Positions 55,186 through 64,000 of a stretch of 64,000 bases of DNA are shown piece after piece. Below the pieces are notes generated by a model. The model was given only the letters and a program-made list of their open reading frames with translations. It was not told the DNA's origin and made no database searches. The DNA is taken from NCBI RefSeq assembly GCF_008275125.1, contig NZ_CP043473.1, forward strand, positions 4,030,001-4,094,000. The letters are read 5' to 3'. Both the position numbers and the translations under genes were made by a program. Every line of letters starts with the position of its first letter. The stretch's first letter is position 1. The DNA comes from Chromobacterium paludis. GTDB taxonomy: Bacteria > Pseudomonadota > Gammaproteobacteria > Burkholderiales > Chromobacteriaceae.

Positions 55186-56505
55186 GTGGCGAATACTTCT
55201 CTAGTGGCCAATGCCAATAAGTTTGGTGATTTGAAGCGTCGGATCTGGTTTTTGATTGGCGCGCTGATCGTTTTCCGCATCGGTGCCCACATACCGGTTC
55301 CCGGCGTGAATCCTGCCGAGCTAGCGAAGTTGTTCCACACATCGCAGACGGGCCTGCTCGACATGTTCAACATGTTCTCGGGCGGCGCCCTCTCGAGATT
55401 CACGGTGTTTGCCTTGGGCATCACGCCGTACATCTCAGCTTCCATCATTCTGCAGCTTGCGGCCGAGGTTCTGCCCAGCCTGAAGCAGTTGAAGAAGGAA
55501 GGCGATGCGGGACGTCGCAAGATAACCCAGTACACGCGTTATGCCACCGTGGCGCTTGCCTCTTTCCAGAGTTTCGGCATCGCGGTGATGTTGTACAAGC
55601 AGCCAAACCTGGTGATGACTGCTCAGTGGGAGTTTTACCTGACAAGCGTGGTGTGTCTGGTCACCGGAACCATGTTCCTGATGTGGTTGGGCGAACAGAT
55701 CACCGAGCGTGGTATCGGCAACGGTATCTCGCTGCTCATCTGCGCGGGTATCGCGTCGGGTGTGCCGGCTGCCATCGGTAAAACCCTGACTCTGACCAGT
55801 CAGGGCTCTTTGCCCATCCTGTTTGCCATCCTGTTGTTCGTCGGGGTGATCCTGGTGACCTTCGTGGTGGTCTACGCCGAGCGTGGCCAGCGCAAGGTGC
55901 TGGTGAACTACGCCAAGCGTCAGGTGGGCAACCGCGTCATGCAGGGTCAGAGCACGCACTTGCCGCTCAAGCTCAACATGGCGGGGGTGATTCCTCCGAT
56001 TTTCGCGTCCAGCATCATCCTGTTCCCGGCTACCGTTCTCGGCTGGTTTGGTCAGGGCGAGCACATGTCTTGGTTGAAGGGCGTAGCTGACAAGCTGCAT
56101 CCGGGTCAGCCGATCTATGTGCTGCTGTATACCGCGGCAATCATCTTCTTCTGCTATTTCTACACGGCGTTGGTGTTCAACCCGAAGGAAACGGCTGACA
56201 ACCTGAAGAAGAGCGGGGCGTTCATCCCGGGCATCCGTCCAGGCGAGCAGACTTCTCGTTACATTGAGAAGATCATTCTGCGGCTGACGCTGATCGGTGC
56301 GATCTACATCACGCTGGTCTGCCTGATGCCTGAATTCCTGATCCTGAAGTGGAACGTGCCGTTCTACTTCGGCGGTACATCGCTGCTGATCATGGTGGTG
56401 GTGACGATGGACTTCATGGCGCAGATACAGTCCTACGTGTTGTCGCATCAATACGAGAGCTTGCTGAAGAAGGCTAACTTCAAAGGCAACGCCCTTACCC
56501 GCTGA
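55186..56505 (+). CDS. secY: preprotein translocase channel subunit SecY
   Basis: A 439-residue ten-helix channel protein. Seen: [15 protein letters not shown], the plug/TM2 region [58 protein letters not shown], and the C5 loop [20 protein letters not shown]. It uses a GTG start at 55186 ([19 protein letters not shown]); no strong ribosome site, so it may be coupled to rplO. Confidence 0.98.
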   Translation: MANTSLVANANKFGDLKRRIWFLIGALIVFRIGAHIPVPGVNPAELAKLFHTSQTGLLDMFNMFSGGALSRFTVFALGITPYISASIILQLAAEVLPSLKQLKKEGDAGRRKITQYTRYATVALASFQSFGIAVMLYKQPNLVMTAQWEFYLTSVVCLVTGTMFLMWLGEQITERGIGNGISLLICAGIASGVPAAIGKTLTLTSQGSLPILFAILLFVGVILVTFVVVYAERGQRKVLVNYAKRQVGNRVMQGQSTHLPLKLNMAGVIPPIFASSIILFPATVLGWFGQGEHMSWLKGVADKLHPGQPIYVLLYTAAIIFFCYFYTALVFNPKETADNLKKSGAFIPGIRPGEQTSRYIEKIILRLTLIGAIYITLVCLMPEFLILKWNVPFYFGGTSLLIMVVVTMDFMAQIQSYVLSHQYESLLKKANFKGNALTR

Positions 56506-56528
56506 CACACGAGTTCACACTGGGTTAT

Positions 56529-56747
56529 ATGGCTAAGGAAGACACTATCCAGATGCAAGGCGAGGTTTTGGAGAATTTGCCTAGCGCAACCTTCAAGATC
56601 AAGCTCGAAAATGGACACGTGGTACTCGGGCATATCTCTGGGAAGATGCGGATGCACTACATCCGCATCCTGCCAGGTGACAAGGTGACTGTGGAGTTGA
56701 CTCCATACGATCTGTCCCGCGCCCGCATTGTGTTCCGCGCGAAGTAA
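56529..56747 (+). CDS. infA: translation initiation factor IF-1
   Basis: A 72-residue OB-fold factor: [59 protein letters not shown]. Its place between secY and rpmJ is the betaproteobacterial arrangement and differs from E. coli, where infA is elsewhere. Confidence 0.98.
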   Translation: MAKEDTIQMQGEVLENLPSATFKIKLENGHVVLGHISGKMRMHYIRILPGDKVTVELTPYDLSRARIVFRAK

Positions 56748-56783
56748 CGCATTCGCTCTTTTAGGATTTGAAAGGATCTGAAC

Positions 56784-56897
56784 ATGCGAGTACAGCCTTC
56801 TGTAAAGAAGATTTGCCGTAATTGCAAAATCATTCGTCGCAATCGCGTGGTACGCGTGATCTGCACGGACCCGCGTCACAAGCAAAAACAAGGCTAA
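56784..56897 (+). CDS. rpmJ: 50S ribosomal protein L36 (zinc-binding form)
   Basis: A 37-residue protein, [20 protein letters not shown] then [17 protein letters not shown]. Cys11, Cys14, Cys27 and His32 form the zinc site of the C+ form. GAAAGGATCTGAAC lies before the ATG. Stop TAA at 56895-56897. Last gene of the spc operon before the alpha-operon promoter. Confidence 0.96.
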   Translation: MRVQPSVKKICRNCKIIRRNRVVRVICTDPRHKQKQG

Positions 56898-56900
56898 CAT

Positions 56901-56929
56901 TTGTTAGACCTGAAATTGCGTGATACAAT
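56901..56929 (+). promoter_or_regulatory. promoter of the alpha operon (rpsM)
   Basis: TTGTTA (56901-56906), exactly 17 bases, TACAAT (56924-56929), in the 70-base gap between rpmJ and rpsM. The -10 matches consensus at five of six positions. Confidence 0.72.
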
Positions 56930-56967
56930 CGCAAACTTTTCAAGGTCTTAAGGCTTAAGGAAAGAGT

Positions 56968-57330
56968 ATGGCCCGTATTGCAGGGGTAAACATCCCCAAT
57001 CATGCGCATGCCGTTATCGGCCTGCAGGCAATTTTCGGCATCGGTCAGACTCGCGCGCAGCAAATTTGTGCTGCTGCAGGCGTGAGCCCCTCCACCAAGG
57101 TGAAGGATCTGACTGAAGCTGAAATGGAAACTCTGCGTGATCAAGTGGCTAAGTTCACCGTTGAAGGTGACCTGCGTCGTGAAATCACCATGAGCATCAA
57201 GCGTCTGATGGACATGGGCTGCTATCGCGGCTTCCGCCATCGTCGCGGCTTGCCGTGCCGCGGTCAGCGCACTCGCACGAACGCTCGCACCCGCAAGGGT
57301 CCGCGTAAGGCGATCGCCGGCAAGAAGTAA
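56968..57330 (+). CDS. rpsM: 30S ribosomal protein S13
   Basis: A 120-residue head protein making intersubunit bridge contacts: [57 protein letters not shown], with a basic tail. AAGGAAAGAGT precedes the ATG. Confidence 0.98.
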   Translation: MARIAGVNIPNHAHAVIGLQAIFGIGQTRAQQICAAAGVSPSTKVKDLTEAEMETLRDQVAKFTVEGDLRREITMSIKRLMDMGCYRGFRHRRGLPCRGQRTRTNARTRKGPRKAIAGKK

Positions 57331-57347
57331 ACTAAGGAACACAGATA

Positions 57348-57743
<396 letters not shown>

Positions 57744-57761
57744 TTCGGAGAGTGTGAGAAC

Positions 57762-58382
57762 ATGGCACGTTATATTGGCCCGAAGTGTAAGCTCGCTCGT
57801 CGTGAAGGCACTGACCTTTTCCTGAAGAGCGCGCGTCGTGCACTGGATTCCAAATGCAAACTGGATGCTGCTCCTGGTCAACATGGCGCCCGTCGCGGTC
57901 GTCTGTCGGACTATGGCGTCCAGCTGCGTGAAAAGCAAAAAATCCGCCGCATCTACGGCGTACTCGAGCGTCAGTTCCGCAACTACTTTGCGGAAGCTGT
58001 TCGCCGCAAGGGCTCCACGGGTGAAAACCTGCTGAAGCTGCTTGAGTCCCGCCTGGACAACGTTGTATATCGCATGGGCTTTGGCTCCACTCGCGCCGAA
58101 GCGCGCCAGCTGGTTAGCCACAAGGCTATCGTGGTGAACGGCCAGGTTGTGAACATTCCGTCCTACCAGGTTAAAGCCGGTGACGTAGTGTCCGTCCGCG
58201 AAAAGGCCAAGAAGCAGGCTCGTATCGTCGAAGGCCTGGCTCTGGCTGAGCAAGGTGGCTTCCCGTCTTGGGTGTTGGTTGACTCCAAGAAAATGGAAGG
58301 CACTTTCAAATCCGCTCCGGAACGTTCCGAACTGTCTAGCGATATCAACGAACAGCTCGTTGTGGAATTCTACTCCAAGTAA
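57762..58382 (+). CDS. rpsD: 30S ribosomal protein S4
   Basis: A 206-residue primary assembly protein and, in E. coli, alpha-operon repressor: [60 protein letters not shown] and the S4 RNA-binding domain ([20 protein letters not shown]). The N-terminus lacks the four-cysteine zinc site. Confidence 0.98.
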   Translation: MARYIGPKCKLARREGTDLFLKSARRALDSKCKLDAAPGQHGARRGRLSDYGVQLREKQKIRRIYGVLERQFRNYFAEAVRRKGSTGENLLKLLESRLDNVVYRMGFGSTRAEARQLVSHKAIVVNGQVVNIPSYQVKAGDVVSVREKAKKQARIVEGLALAEQGGFPSWVLVDSKKMEGTFKSAPERSELSSDINEQLVVEFYSK

Positions 58383-58405
58383 TCGCTAGCTCTTAGGGAA
58401 TGACT

Positions 58406-59389
58406 ATGCAAAACAGCGCTTCGGAATTTCTGAAACCTCGTCTGATCGATGTACAGCCGGTTTCCGCCACTCACGCTCGCGTGTCGATGGAACCGTTCGA
58501 GCGCGGCTATGCCCACACGCTGGGCAACTCGCTGCGCCGGATCTTGCTGTCGTCGATGCCGGGCTATGCTCCGACCGAAGTGACTATCGCTGGCGTTTTG
58601 CATGAGTATTCCGCGCTTGACGGTGTGCGGGAGGATGTTGTTGACATCCTCCTCAACCTCAAGGGCGTAGTGCTTAAGCTGCATGGTCGCGACAGTGTCG
58701 TGCTGACCTTGAAAAAGGATGGCGAGGGCGCTGTCTTGGCTAGCGATATCGAGCTGCCGCATGACGTGGAAGTGATCAATCCGGAACACGTGATTTGTCA
58801 CATCTCCGCCGGCGGCAAGATCGACATGGAGGTTAAGGTGGAGAAGGGCCGCGGCTACCAGCCGGTGTCCGTTCGCACCAGCCATGACGACAACCGTTCC
58901 ATCGGTACCATCCAACTCGACGCTTCCTTCTCGCCGGTTCGCCGCGTGAGCTTCGCTGTGGAAAGCGCCCGAGTGGAACAGCGTACCGACCTCGACCGCC
59001 TGGTTCTCGACATCGAGACCAATGGCGTGATCGAGCCGGAGCAGGCTGTGCGCAACGCAGCCCGCATCCTGATGGATCAGCTGTCGATCTTTGCCGACCT
59101 CCAAGGCACAGCGGTTGAAGAAGTCGTTGAAAAGGCGCCGCCGATCGATCCGATCCTGCTGCGTCCGGTAGACGATCTTGAACTGACGGTCCGTTCGGCC
59201 AACTGCCTGAAAGCAGAGAACATTTATTACATCGGCGATCTGATCCAGCGCACCGAAACCGAGCTTCTGAAGACTCCGAACCTCGGCCGCAAGTCGCTGA
59301 ACGAGATCAAGGAAGTTCTCGCTTCCAAGGGTCTGACTCTCGGCATGAAGCTTGAGAATTGGCCTCCGGCTGGTCTGGAAAAGCCGTAA
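58406..59389 (+). CDS. rpoA: RNA polymerase alpha subunit
   Basis: A 327-residue alpha subunit. N-terminal dimerisation domain ([59 protein letters not shown]), linker, and C-terminal DNA-binding domain (about 245-327; [40 protein letters not shown]). The ATG at 58406 has AGGGA six bases upstream; the ATG at 58400 abuts that site and is less likely. Confidence 0.98.
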   Translation: MQNSASEFLKPRLIDVQPVSATHARVSMEPFERGYAHTLGNSLRRILLSSMPGYAPTEVTIAGVLHEYSALDGVREDVVDILLNLKGVVLKLHGRDSVVLTLKKDGEGAVLASDIELPHDVEVINPEHVICHISAGGKIDMEVKVEKGRGYQPVSVRTSHDDNRSIGTIQLDASFSPVRRVSFAVESARVEQRTDLDRLVLDIETNGVIEPEQAVRNAARILMDQLSIFADLQGTAVEEVVEKAPPIDPILLRPVDDLELTVRSANCLKAENIYYIGDLIQRTETELLKTPNLGRKSLNEIKEVLASKGLTLGMKLENWPPAGLEKP

Positions 59390-59413
59390 GTTTGAGACTA
59401 AAGGACATTAACA

Positions 59414-59809
59414 ATGCGTCATCGTTACAGTAATCGTAAACTGAACCGCACGACCAGCCATCGTCTGGCGATGCTGCGCAACATGGCCAACTCGCTGCTG
59501 AAGCACGAAGCAATCGTGACTACGCTGCCGAAGGCCAAGGAACTGCGTCGTGTGGCCGAGCCGCTCATCACGCTCGGCAAAAAGCCGTCTCTCGCCAACC
59601 GTCGTCTGGCGTTCGACCGCACCCGTGACCGCGAAATCGTGGTTAAACTCTTCGACGTGCTCGGCGCGCGCTACGCTACCCGCAATGGTGGTTACGTGCG
59701 TATCCTGAAGTACGGTTTCCGCAAGGGCGACAACGCCCCGATGGCTCTGGTAGAGCTGGTGGACCGTCCGGAAGAATCCGTTGCCGTAGAAGACAACTCC
59801 GCCGAGTAA
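59414..59809 (+). CDS. rplQ: 50S ribosomal protein L17
   Basis: A 131-residue protein: [77 protein letters not shown]. Last gene of the alpha operon, followed by a strong terminator 20 bases on. Confidence 0.98.
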   Translation: MRHRYSNRKLNRTTSHRLAMLRNMANSLLKHEAIVTTLPKAKELRRVAEPLITLGKKPSLANRRLAFDRTRDREIVVKLFDVLGARYATRNGGYVRILKYGFRKGDNAPMALVELVDRPEESVAVEDNSAE

Positions 59810-59828
59810 TCGACGAAGTTGCAGAAAG

Positions 59829-59858
59829 AAGCCAGCTCTCAGGAGCTGGCTTTTTTCA
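59829..59858 (+). terminator. alpha operon terminator
   Basis: AAGCCAGCTC, loop TCAG, GAGCTGGCTT followed by TTTT. It closes the whole ribosomal block and separates it from the convergent glutaminase gene. Confidence 0.93.
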
Positions 59859-59904
59859 TGCCTTGCCAAACCGGACCCGATTCGTCGCGTCCGGTTTTGC
59901 TCAT

Positions 59905-60819
59905 TTAGAAAATGGATAGCCCGGTGGCGGTGCTGAAGCGATCCAACGCTTCTAGGCCGAGCACGGAGTTGCCACGCGCGTCTAGCTGGGGGCTCCATAC
60001 CGCTAGGCTCATCTTGCCGGGTATTACCGCCAGCAGGCCGCCGCCGACGCCGCTCTTCACCGGCAGGCCGACACGATAAGCGAATTCGCCGGCGGCGTCA
60101 TAGGTGCCGCAAGTCAGCATGACGGCGTTCACCTGTTTGGCCTGGCTGCGGCTCAGGTATCTTTCGCCTGTCAGTGGCGAGACGCCGTGATTGGCCAGGA
60201 ACAGGCCGGCCCGCGCCAGTTCGCGGCAGCTCAAGGCGATGCTGCAATTGTGAAAATACTGATCGAGCACGGTTTCCACAGGATGCTCGAGGTTGCCATA
60301 GCTTTTCATGAAGTGGGCTAAGGCGGCGTTGCGATCGCCATGCGCGCGCTCGGAGGCGGCGATGGCTTCGTCGGCTCGCAGCGCGGGGTTAGCGCACTCT
60401 CTCCGCAACCAGGCAAGCAGATGCGCATGCGCGTCGCCGAAATGGGCGATGGCCCTATCGGTAACCACCAGGGCGCCGGCGTTGATGAAGGGATTGCGCG
60501 GGATGCCGTGTTCGTATTCCAGCTGCACTAGCGAGTTGAAGGGATTGCCTGACGGTTCTTTGCCGACATGGCGCCAGAGCGCGTCGCCGTCGGCCTGCAG
60601 CGTCAGCGCCAGCATGAAGGCCTTGCTGATGCTCTGAATGGAGAAGGTGGTGTCGGCATCGCCGCAGGCGTACTGCTCGCCATCCAGGGTATGGATGGCG
60701 AAGCCAAACTGATGGGGAGGGATGGAGGCGAGCGCCGGAATATAGTCCGCTACTCTGCCCTGATCATAAAACGGCAGGACTTGCTGCCGAATGTCTTCAA
60801 TGAGCGCTTGTAGATTCAT
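59905..60819 (-). CDS. glsA: glutaminase (GlsA/YbaS family)
   Basis: A 304-residue serine-dependent beta-lactamase-fold glutaminase hydrolysing glutamine to glutamate and ammonia. The catalytic SxxK motif is Ser63-Lys66 in TTFSIQSISKAFML; also seen GKEPSGNPFNSLVQLEYE, GIPRNPFINAGALVV, and GLPVKSGVGGGLLAVIPGKM. No C-terminal STAS or ankyrin domain, so it is the short bacterial type. Possible roles are nitrogen metabolism and acid resistance by ammonia release. Single-gene unit convergent to rplQ. Confidence 0.95.
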   Translation of the reverse strand: MNLQALIEDIRQQVLPFYDQGRVADYIPALASIPPHQFGFAIHTLDGEQYACGDADTTFSIQSISKAFMLALTLQADGDALWRHVGKEPSGNPFNSLVQLEYEHGIPRNPFINAGALVVTDRAIAHFGDAHAHLLAWLRRECANPALRADEAIAASERAHGDRNAALAHFMKSYGNLEHPVETVLDQYFHNCSIALSCRELARAGLFLANHGVSPLTGERYLSRSQAKQVNAVMLTCGTYDAAGEFAYRVGLPVKSGVGGGLLAVIPGKMSLAVWSPQLDARGNSVLGLEALDRFSTATGLSIF

Positions 60820-60852
60820 TCAATGATTCTAATCAGCGCGCGCTGGCGCCGT

Positions 60853-61647
60853 CTAGAAGTTGTAACGCTGTTCCAATATCTCTAGCGGCGCGCCCAGTTC
60901 CAGCACGCCCTCGTTGCGCGCGCGAAGGTTCATGCCGAAGCAGACGCCTTCCGCCAGCCGGCGGGTGCGAATCAGCGTCTGCAAAGGCTCTCCGTCCTCG
61001 CGCTTGACGCCAAGCTCGGGATCCATGGTGGTCAGCACGCAGCGCGTGCACGGCTTCATCACATCGAACTCCACTTCGCCGATGCGGATCACTTGCCATT
61101 CATCCTCCTCCCACGGGTAGTCGCCGGAGACGACCAGATTGGGGCGGAAGTGGCGCAGGGTGACGGGTGCTGCCAACTGCTGGTTCAGGGCATCGAGGGA
61201 GGCCTGGTTGACCAGCAGATAGGGATAGCCGTCGGCAAAGCTCATCTGCCCGTCCTCCAGGAAGGGGCGCTGGGATTGGGCGCCAAGCCAGAGCAGACGG
61301 CAGTCGGCTTCCAAGATGTCGCCAAACCACGCATCGACACGGATGTCGCCATGACGGGCGGCGAAATCGTCTTGCCATACCTGAGCCGGATGGGCTTGGG
61401 TGTAGACGGTGGTCATGGCCAAAATGGGCGCTTTGCCAGGGTAGTGCAACAAGATGGCGCCAGGCATCAGTTCCACGCGCACGCGCAGCAACTGAGGATG
61501 GGTGCGCGCGGTGATCTGCTTGCCATCCGGCGAGACCAGCAGCCATTCTCGATCATGCAGCAAGCCAAGTTTGCCCGCGTAGGCGCGGGTGGTGGCGATG
61601 CCGCGGGCGGACTTCACGGGATGGGTGAACATGGCGGTCAAGTGCAT
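60853..61647 (-). CDS. MOSC-domain protein (YcbX-like)
   Basis: A 264-residue protein with an N-terminal MOSC_N beta-barrel (LTAMFTHPVKSARGIATTRA, GLLHDREWLLVSPDGKQITA) and a C-terminal MOSC domain (about 125-255; RHFRPNLVVSGDYPWEEDEW, KPCTRCVLTTMDPELGVKRE). The Cys in KPCTRC matches the likely molybdenum-cofactor sulfur ligand of YcbX/mARC enzymes, which reduce N-hydroxylated compounds. There is no C-terminal ferredoxin domain, unlike E. coli YcbX, so it needs a separate electron donor. The ATG at 61647 has CAGGAG eight bases upstream, which decides against an in-frame start at 61719. Confidence 0.88.
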   Translation of the reverse strand: MHLTAMFTHPVKSARGIATTRAYAGKLGLLHDREWLLVSPDGKQITARTHPQLLRVRVELMPGAILLHYPGKAPILAMTTVYTQAHPAQVWQDDFAARHGDIRVDAWFGDILEADCRLLWLGAQSQRPFLEDGQMSFADGYPYLLVNQASLDALNQQLAAPVTLRHFRPNLVVSGDYPWEEDEWQVIRIGEVEFDVMKPCTRCVLTTMDPELGVKREDGEPLQTLIRTRRLAEGVCFGMNLRARNEGVLELGAPLEILEQRYNF

Positions 61648-62029
61648 GGGGATGACTCCTGAGTGGAAGGTCGATGCTAGCAGCTGGATGGGCTGGGCTG
61701 CCAGTACTTTATGACACAATCTTTAATCAAATCCCATGGAGAGGCGGGCAGGCTTTTTAAAGGTCTCGTTGCATATATCGCAGTGACAATTTACATTGGG
61801 AACTATTCGTCGATTGTCGGACGGAATCCCGTATGACGCTACGGAGGTGTGCCAGATCAAGACCGCTGCAATCTTGCAATGAATGACTCAGGTAATTTGG
61901 TTTAGCCGTTGAGCTTTGTGTGAATTAGGACTAAACCGGAGAAGGTAATAACAGCGTAACTGTGCCAGACGCGGCGATGTGCAAAGCGGCGATGGCTCTG
62001 CAAGTGATTGGGGATGAGGAGGAAGTGGT
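61648..62029 (+). promoter_or_regulatory. 382-base intergenic region, promoter and leader of the chemoreceptor
   Basis: No gene is visible. A weak sigma-70-like pair is TTGCAT (61769-61774), 16 bases, TTACAT (61791-61796). GGTTTAG (61899-61905) and CTAAACC (61931-61937) form a perfect inverted repeat with a 25-base loop. The ribosome site GAGGAGGAAG is strong, just before the ATG at 62030. I looked for sigma-28 and sigma-54 sites and for a c-di-GMP aptamer and did not find convincing ones. Confidence 0.35.
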
Positions 62030-63907
62030 ATGCGCTCTTTGAGAGTCAAGCTGATTGCTTTTATTGCCCTGCTGTTGGTGGTGTTGGGCGTGGTGATCAC
62101 GGTGCTGGTCTACGGCCAGATGCGTAATGAGATCATCCAGGGCGTGGAAAACGAGCTGGATGGCACGTCCAAGGGCTATGCCGGTCTGGTGGCCAGTTGG
62201 TACAAGAGCAAGGTGGGGGTGGTCATTGCGGCCAACCCGCTGGTGAGTGAGCAGGACCCACGGCAAACCCTGGCGCGGTTGAGCCAGGCTGGCGGTTTCG
62301 ACATGACGTACATCGGCACCGCCCAGCATGTGATGATCCGCTCCGACATGAAGCCGCAGCCTCAAGGCTATGATCCGGTGGCGCGCCCCTGGTACCAGCA
62401 GGCGGCGGCCAGCGGCAATCCCGGCGTGTCCGATCCTTATGTCGACTTCGACACCAAGAAATTGGTGGTGACTTTCGTCTCGCCGGTTAAGGACGGCAGC
62501 GGCCTGAAGGCCGTGGTCGGCGGCGACATCTTCATCGACGACCTAGTGAAAACCGTGCTGGCGGTTAAGCTGCGCGGCAACGGCTATGCCTTCCTGGTGG
62601 ACAAGACCGGCAAGGTGATCGCCCACCCGGACGCCAGCCTGACGCTGAAGCCGCTGTCGGAAAAAGTGCCGGAATTGACCGGCGACCGCCTGACGCAGCT
62701 GGCGGGCAGCAATGGCATGGCGACGATCCAGATCGGCGGCGAGGACAAGCTGGTGGAGGTGCAGCCGGTGGAAGGCACCAACTGGCTGCTGGGCGTGGTG
62801 ACGGATGGCTCCGTGGTGTCCGGCCCGCTGCATACCTTGCTGCTCACCATCATCGGTCTGGGCTCCTTGTGCGTGGTCATCCTGATTCCGGTGGCCAGCG
62901 TGTTGCTGAGCCAGATGTTGTCCGGTTTGGGCCGCCTGCGCGGCGCCATGCTGGAAATTTCGCAGGGCGAGGGCGACCTGACCCGCCGCATACAGGTCAG
63001 CGGCCAGGATGAGATCGCCGAGACCGCCAACGCCTTCAACCGCTTCATCGATCAGCTGCAACGCATGTTCGTGGCGGTGAAGGAGGAAGCGGAGCGCGTG
63101 ACCAACGGCGTGGAGAGCGTGACGCAGACGGTGGACAAGGTGGCGCACGATTCCCGCCAGATCGCCGACGTGTCCAGCTCCAATGCCGCCACGCTGGAAG
63201 AGATCACCGTCAGCATCTCGCACATCGCCGATGCCGCGCGCGAGGCGGATGGCCTGGTCAACCACACCGGCAATGTGTCCAGCGAGAGCGCCAGCGGCAT
63301 GCTGCAGATTTCCAACGAAATGAACAGCACGGTGGATGCGGTGAAGGGCTTGTCCACCATGCTGGCCTCGCTGGATCAACGTTCACAACAGATCAGCGGC
63401 ATCACCAATGTGATCAAGGACATCGCCGATCAGACCAATCTGTTGGCGCTGAACGCCGCCATTGAGGCCGCGCGGGCCGGCGAAATGGGCCGCGGCTTCG
63501 CCGTGGTGGCGGACGAGGTGCGCAAGCTGGCGGAACGCACCGGCCAGGCCACGGTGGAGATTTCCGGCATGGTCAGCACCATTCGCGAGGAAACCAGCCA
63601 GGCGGTCAACAATATGCAGCGCACCGTCAACTCGGTGGATGGCGGGGTGGAGTTGACGCAAAACGCGGTGGAGCGCATCGAACAGATCCAGAACGCGATG
63701 CAGGAGGTGATGGCCAAGATGAACGAGATCACCCTGTCCACCAGCGAGCAGCATAAGGCCACTACGCTGATTGCCCAAAGCACCGAGCAGATCAACGGCC
63801 GCATCGTCGACAGCGACGATGCGCTGCAGACGGTGAGAGACACCTTGTCCGGCCTGACCCAGTCGGCCAACAATATGCGGCAGCTGTTCTCCAGCTTCCA
63901 CGTCTGA
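62030..63907 (+). CDS. methyl-accepting chemotaxis protein with dCache amino-acid sensor
   Basis: A 625-residue transmembrane chemoreceptor. First membrane helix about 7-29; periplasmic double-Cache domain about 33-262; second helix about 266-290; HAMP about 290-345; cytoplasmic signalling domain with the hairpin tip [20 protein letters not shown] and [20 protein letters not shown] (about 462-502). The sensor has Tyr114, Arg119, Trp121, Tyr122 (in [10 protein letters not shown]) and Asp166 (VVGGDIFID), the spacing of the PctA-type amino-acid-binding motif, so the ligands are predicted to be amino acids. No C-terminal CheR/CheB pentapeptide. No other che genes are near. Confidence 0.95.
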   Translation: MRSLRVKLIAFIALLLVVLGVVITVLVYGQMRNEIIQGVENELDGTSKGYAGLVASWYKSKVGVVIAANPLVSEQDPRQTLARLSQAGGFDMTYIGTAQHVMIRSDMKPQPQGYDPVARPWYQQAAASGNPGVSDPYVDFDTKKLVVTFVSPVKDGSGLKAVVGGDIFIDDLVKTVLAVKLRGNGYAFLVDKTGKVIAHPDASLTLKPLSEKVPELTGDRLTQLAGSNGMATIQIGGEDKLVEVQPVEGTNWLLGVVTDGSVVSGPLHTLLLTIIGLGSLCVVILIPVASVLLSQMLSGLGRLRGAMLEISQGEGDLTRRIQVSGQDEIAETANAFNRFIDQLQRMFVAVKEEAERVTNGVESVTQTVDKVAHDSRQIADVSSSNAATLEEITVSISHIADAAREADGLVNHTGNVSSESASGMLQISNEMNSTVDAVKGLSTMLASLDQRSQQISGITNVIKDIADQTNLLALNAAIEAARAGEMGRGFAVVADEVRKLAERTGQATVEISGMVSTIREETSQAVNNMQRTVNSVDGGVELTQNAVERIEQIQNAMQEVMAKMNEITLSTSEQHKATTLIAQSTEQINGRIVDSDDALQTVRDTLSGLTQSANNMRQLFSSFHV

Positions 63908-63930
63908 TAAGCAACGCTGCCCAGCAGCAG

Positions 63931-63956
63931 AAAGCCCGGTGATTCCGGGCTTTTTC
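63931..63956 (+). terminator. chemoreceptor terminator
   Basis: AAAGCCCGG, loop TGATT, CCGGGCTTT then TT, 24 bases after the stop codon. Confidence 0.92.
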
Positions 63957-64000
63957 ACACCGGCATGCCGGTGGGCAAGGGGAAGTGGCCGGCGGGGAAT

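Noticed and set aside
61756..61785. Sigma-28 promoter for the chemoreceptor
   Set aside because: TAAA is followed at the right distance by ATCGCAGT, which does not match GCCGATAA.
61921..62000. c-di-GMP (GEMM) riboswitch before the chemoreceptor
   Set aside because: Some GEMM-like pieces (GACGC, GCAAAGC) appear but not in the right order or spacing.

Overview
This window is chromosomal DNA of a GC-rich betaproteobacterium. Gene content and order point to the Neisseriales, most likely Chromobacterium or a close relative; this is an inference from protein sequences and synteny, not from a search. It is almost entirely core genome. There is no phage, transposase, CRISPR array or plasmid function, and I found no wholly new multi-gene system. 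The most interesting material is regulatory, plus one type IV pilin/glycosylation block.

1-9.5 kb: the end of a LemA gene and two TPM-domain genes, then (minus strand) lptD-surA-pdxA for outer-membrane biogenesis and vitamin B6. Divergent from lptD is amgK-murU (cell-wall sugar recycling), overlapping ruvC, followed by ruvA. 9.5-18.1 kb: a riboflavin operon ribB-ribE behind an FMN riboswitch, then ruvB, a small membrane protein, an orphan polyamine-type binding protein, proB, an unrecognised 510-residue protein with a PilZ-like C-terminus, and bioA.

18.1-22.7 kb: a type IV major pilin behind an excellent sigma-54 promoter, followed by two PglL-type O-oligosaccharyltransferase paralogues. The pilin 3' part and the first 400 bases of the first pglL are visibly AT-richer than everything around them. 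22.7-27.6 kb: ftsY-ftsE-ftsX-rpoH on the minus strand, with a CIRCE element (HrcA operator) directly upstream of rpoH, then rsmD and a ferredoxin.

27.7-59.9 kb: the large translation/transcription block. The order is tRNA-Tyr/Gly/Thr, tuf, tRNA-Trp, secE, nusG, rplKA, an L10 leader, a second tRNA-Thr, rplJL, rpoBC, rpsLG, fusA, tuf, then the S10, spc and alpha operons down to rplQ. Promoters and intrinsic terminators visible inside this block divide it into units. The notable ones are a tRNA gene lying between the L10 autoregulatory leader and rplJ, a terminator plus promoter between rpsJ and rplC, and a consensus promoter with a palindromic spacer before rplN.

59.9-64 kb: a glutaminase, a MOSC-domain protein and a transmembrane chemoreceptor whose dCache sensor carries the full amino-acid-binding motif.
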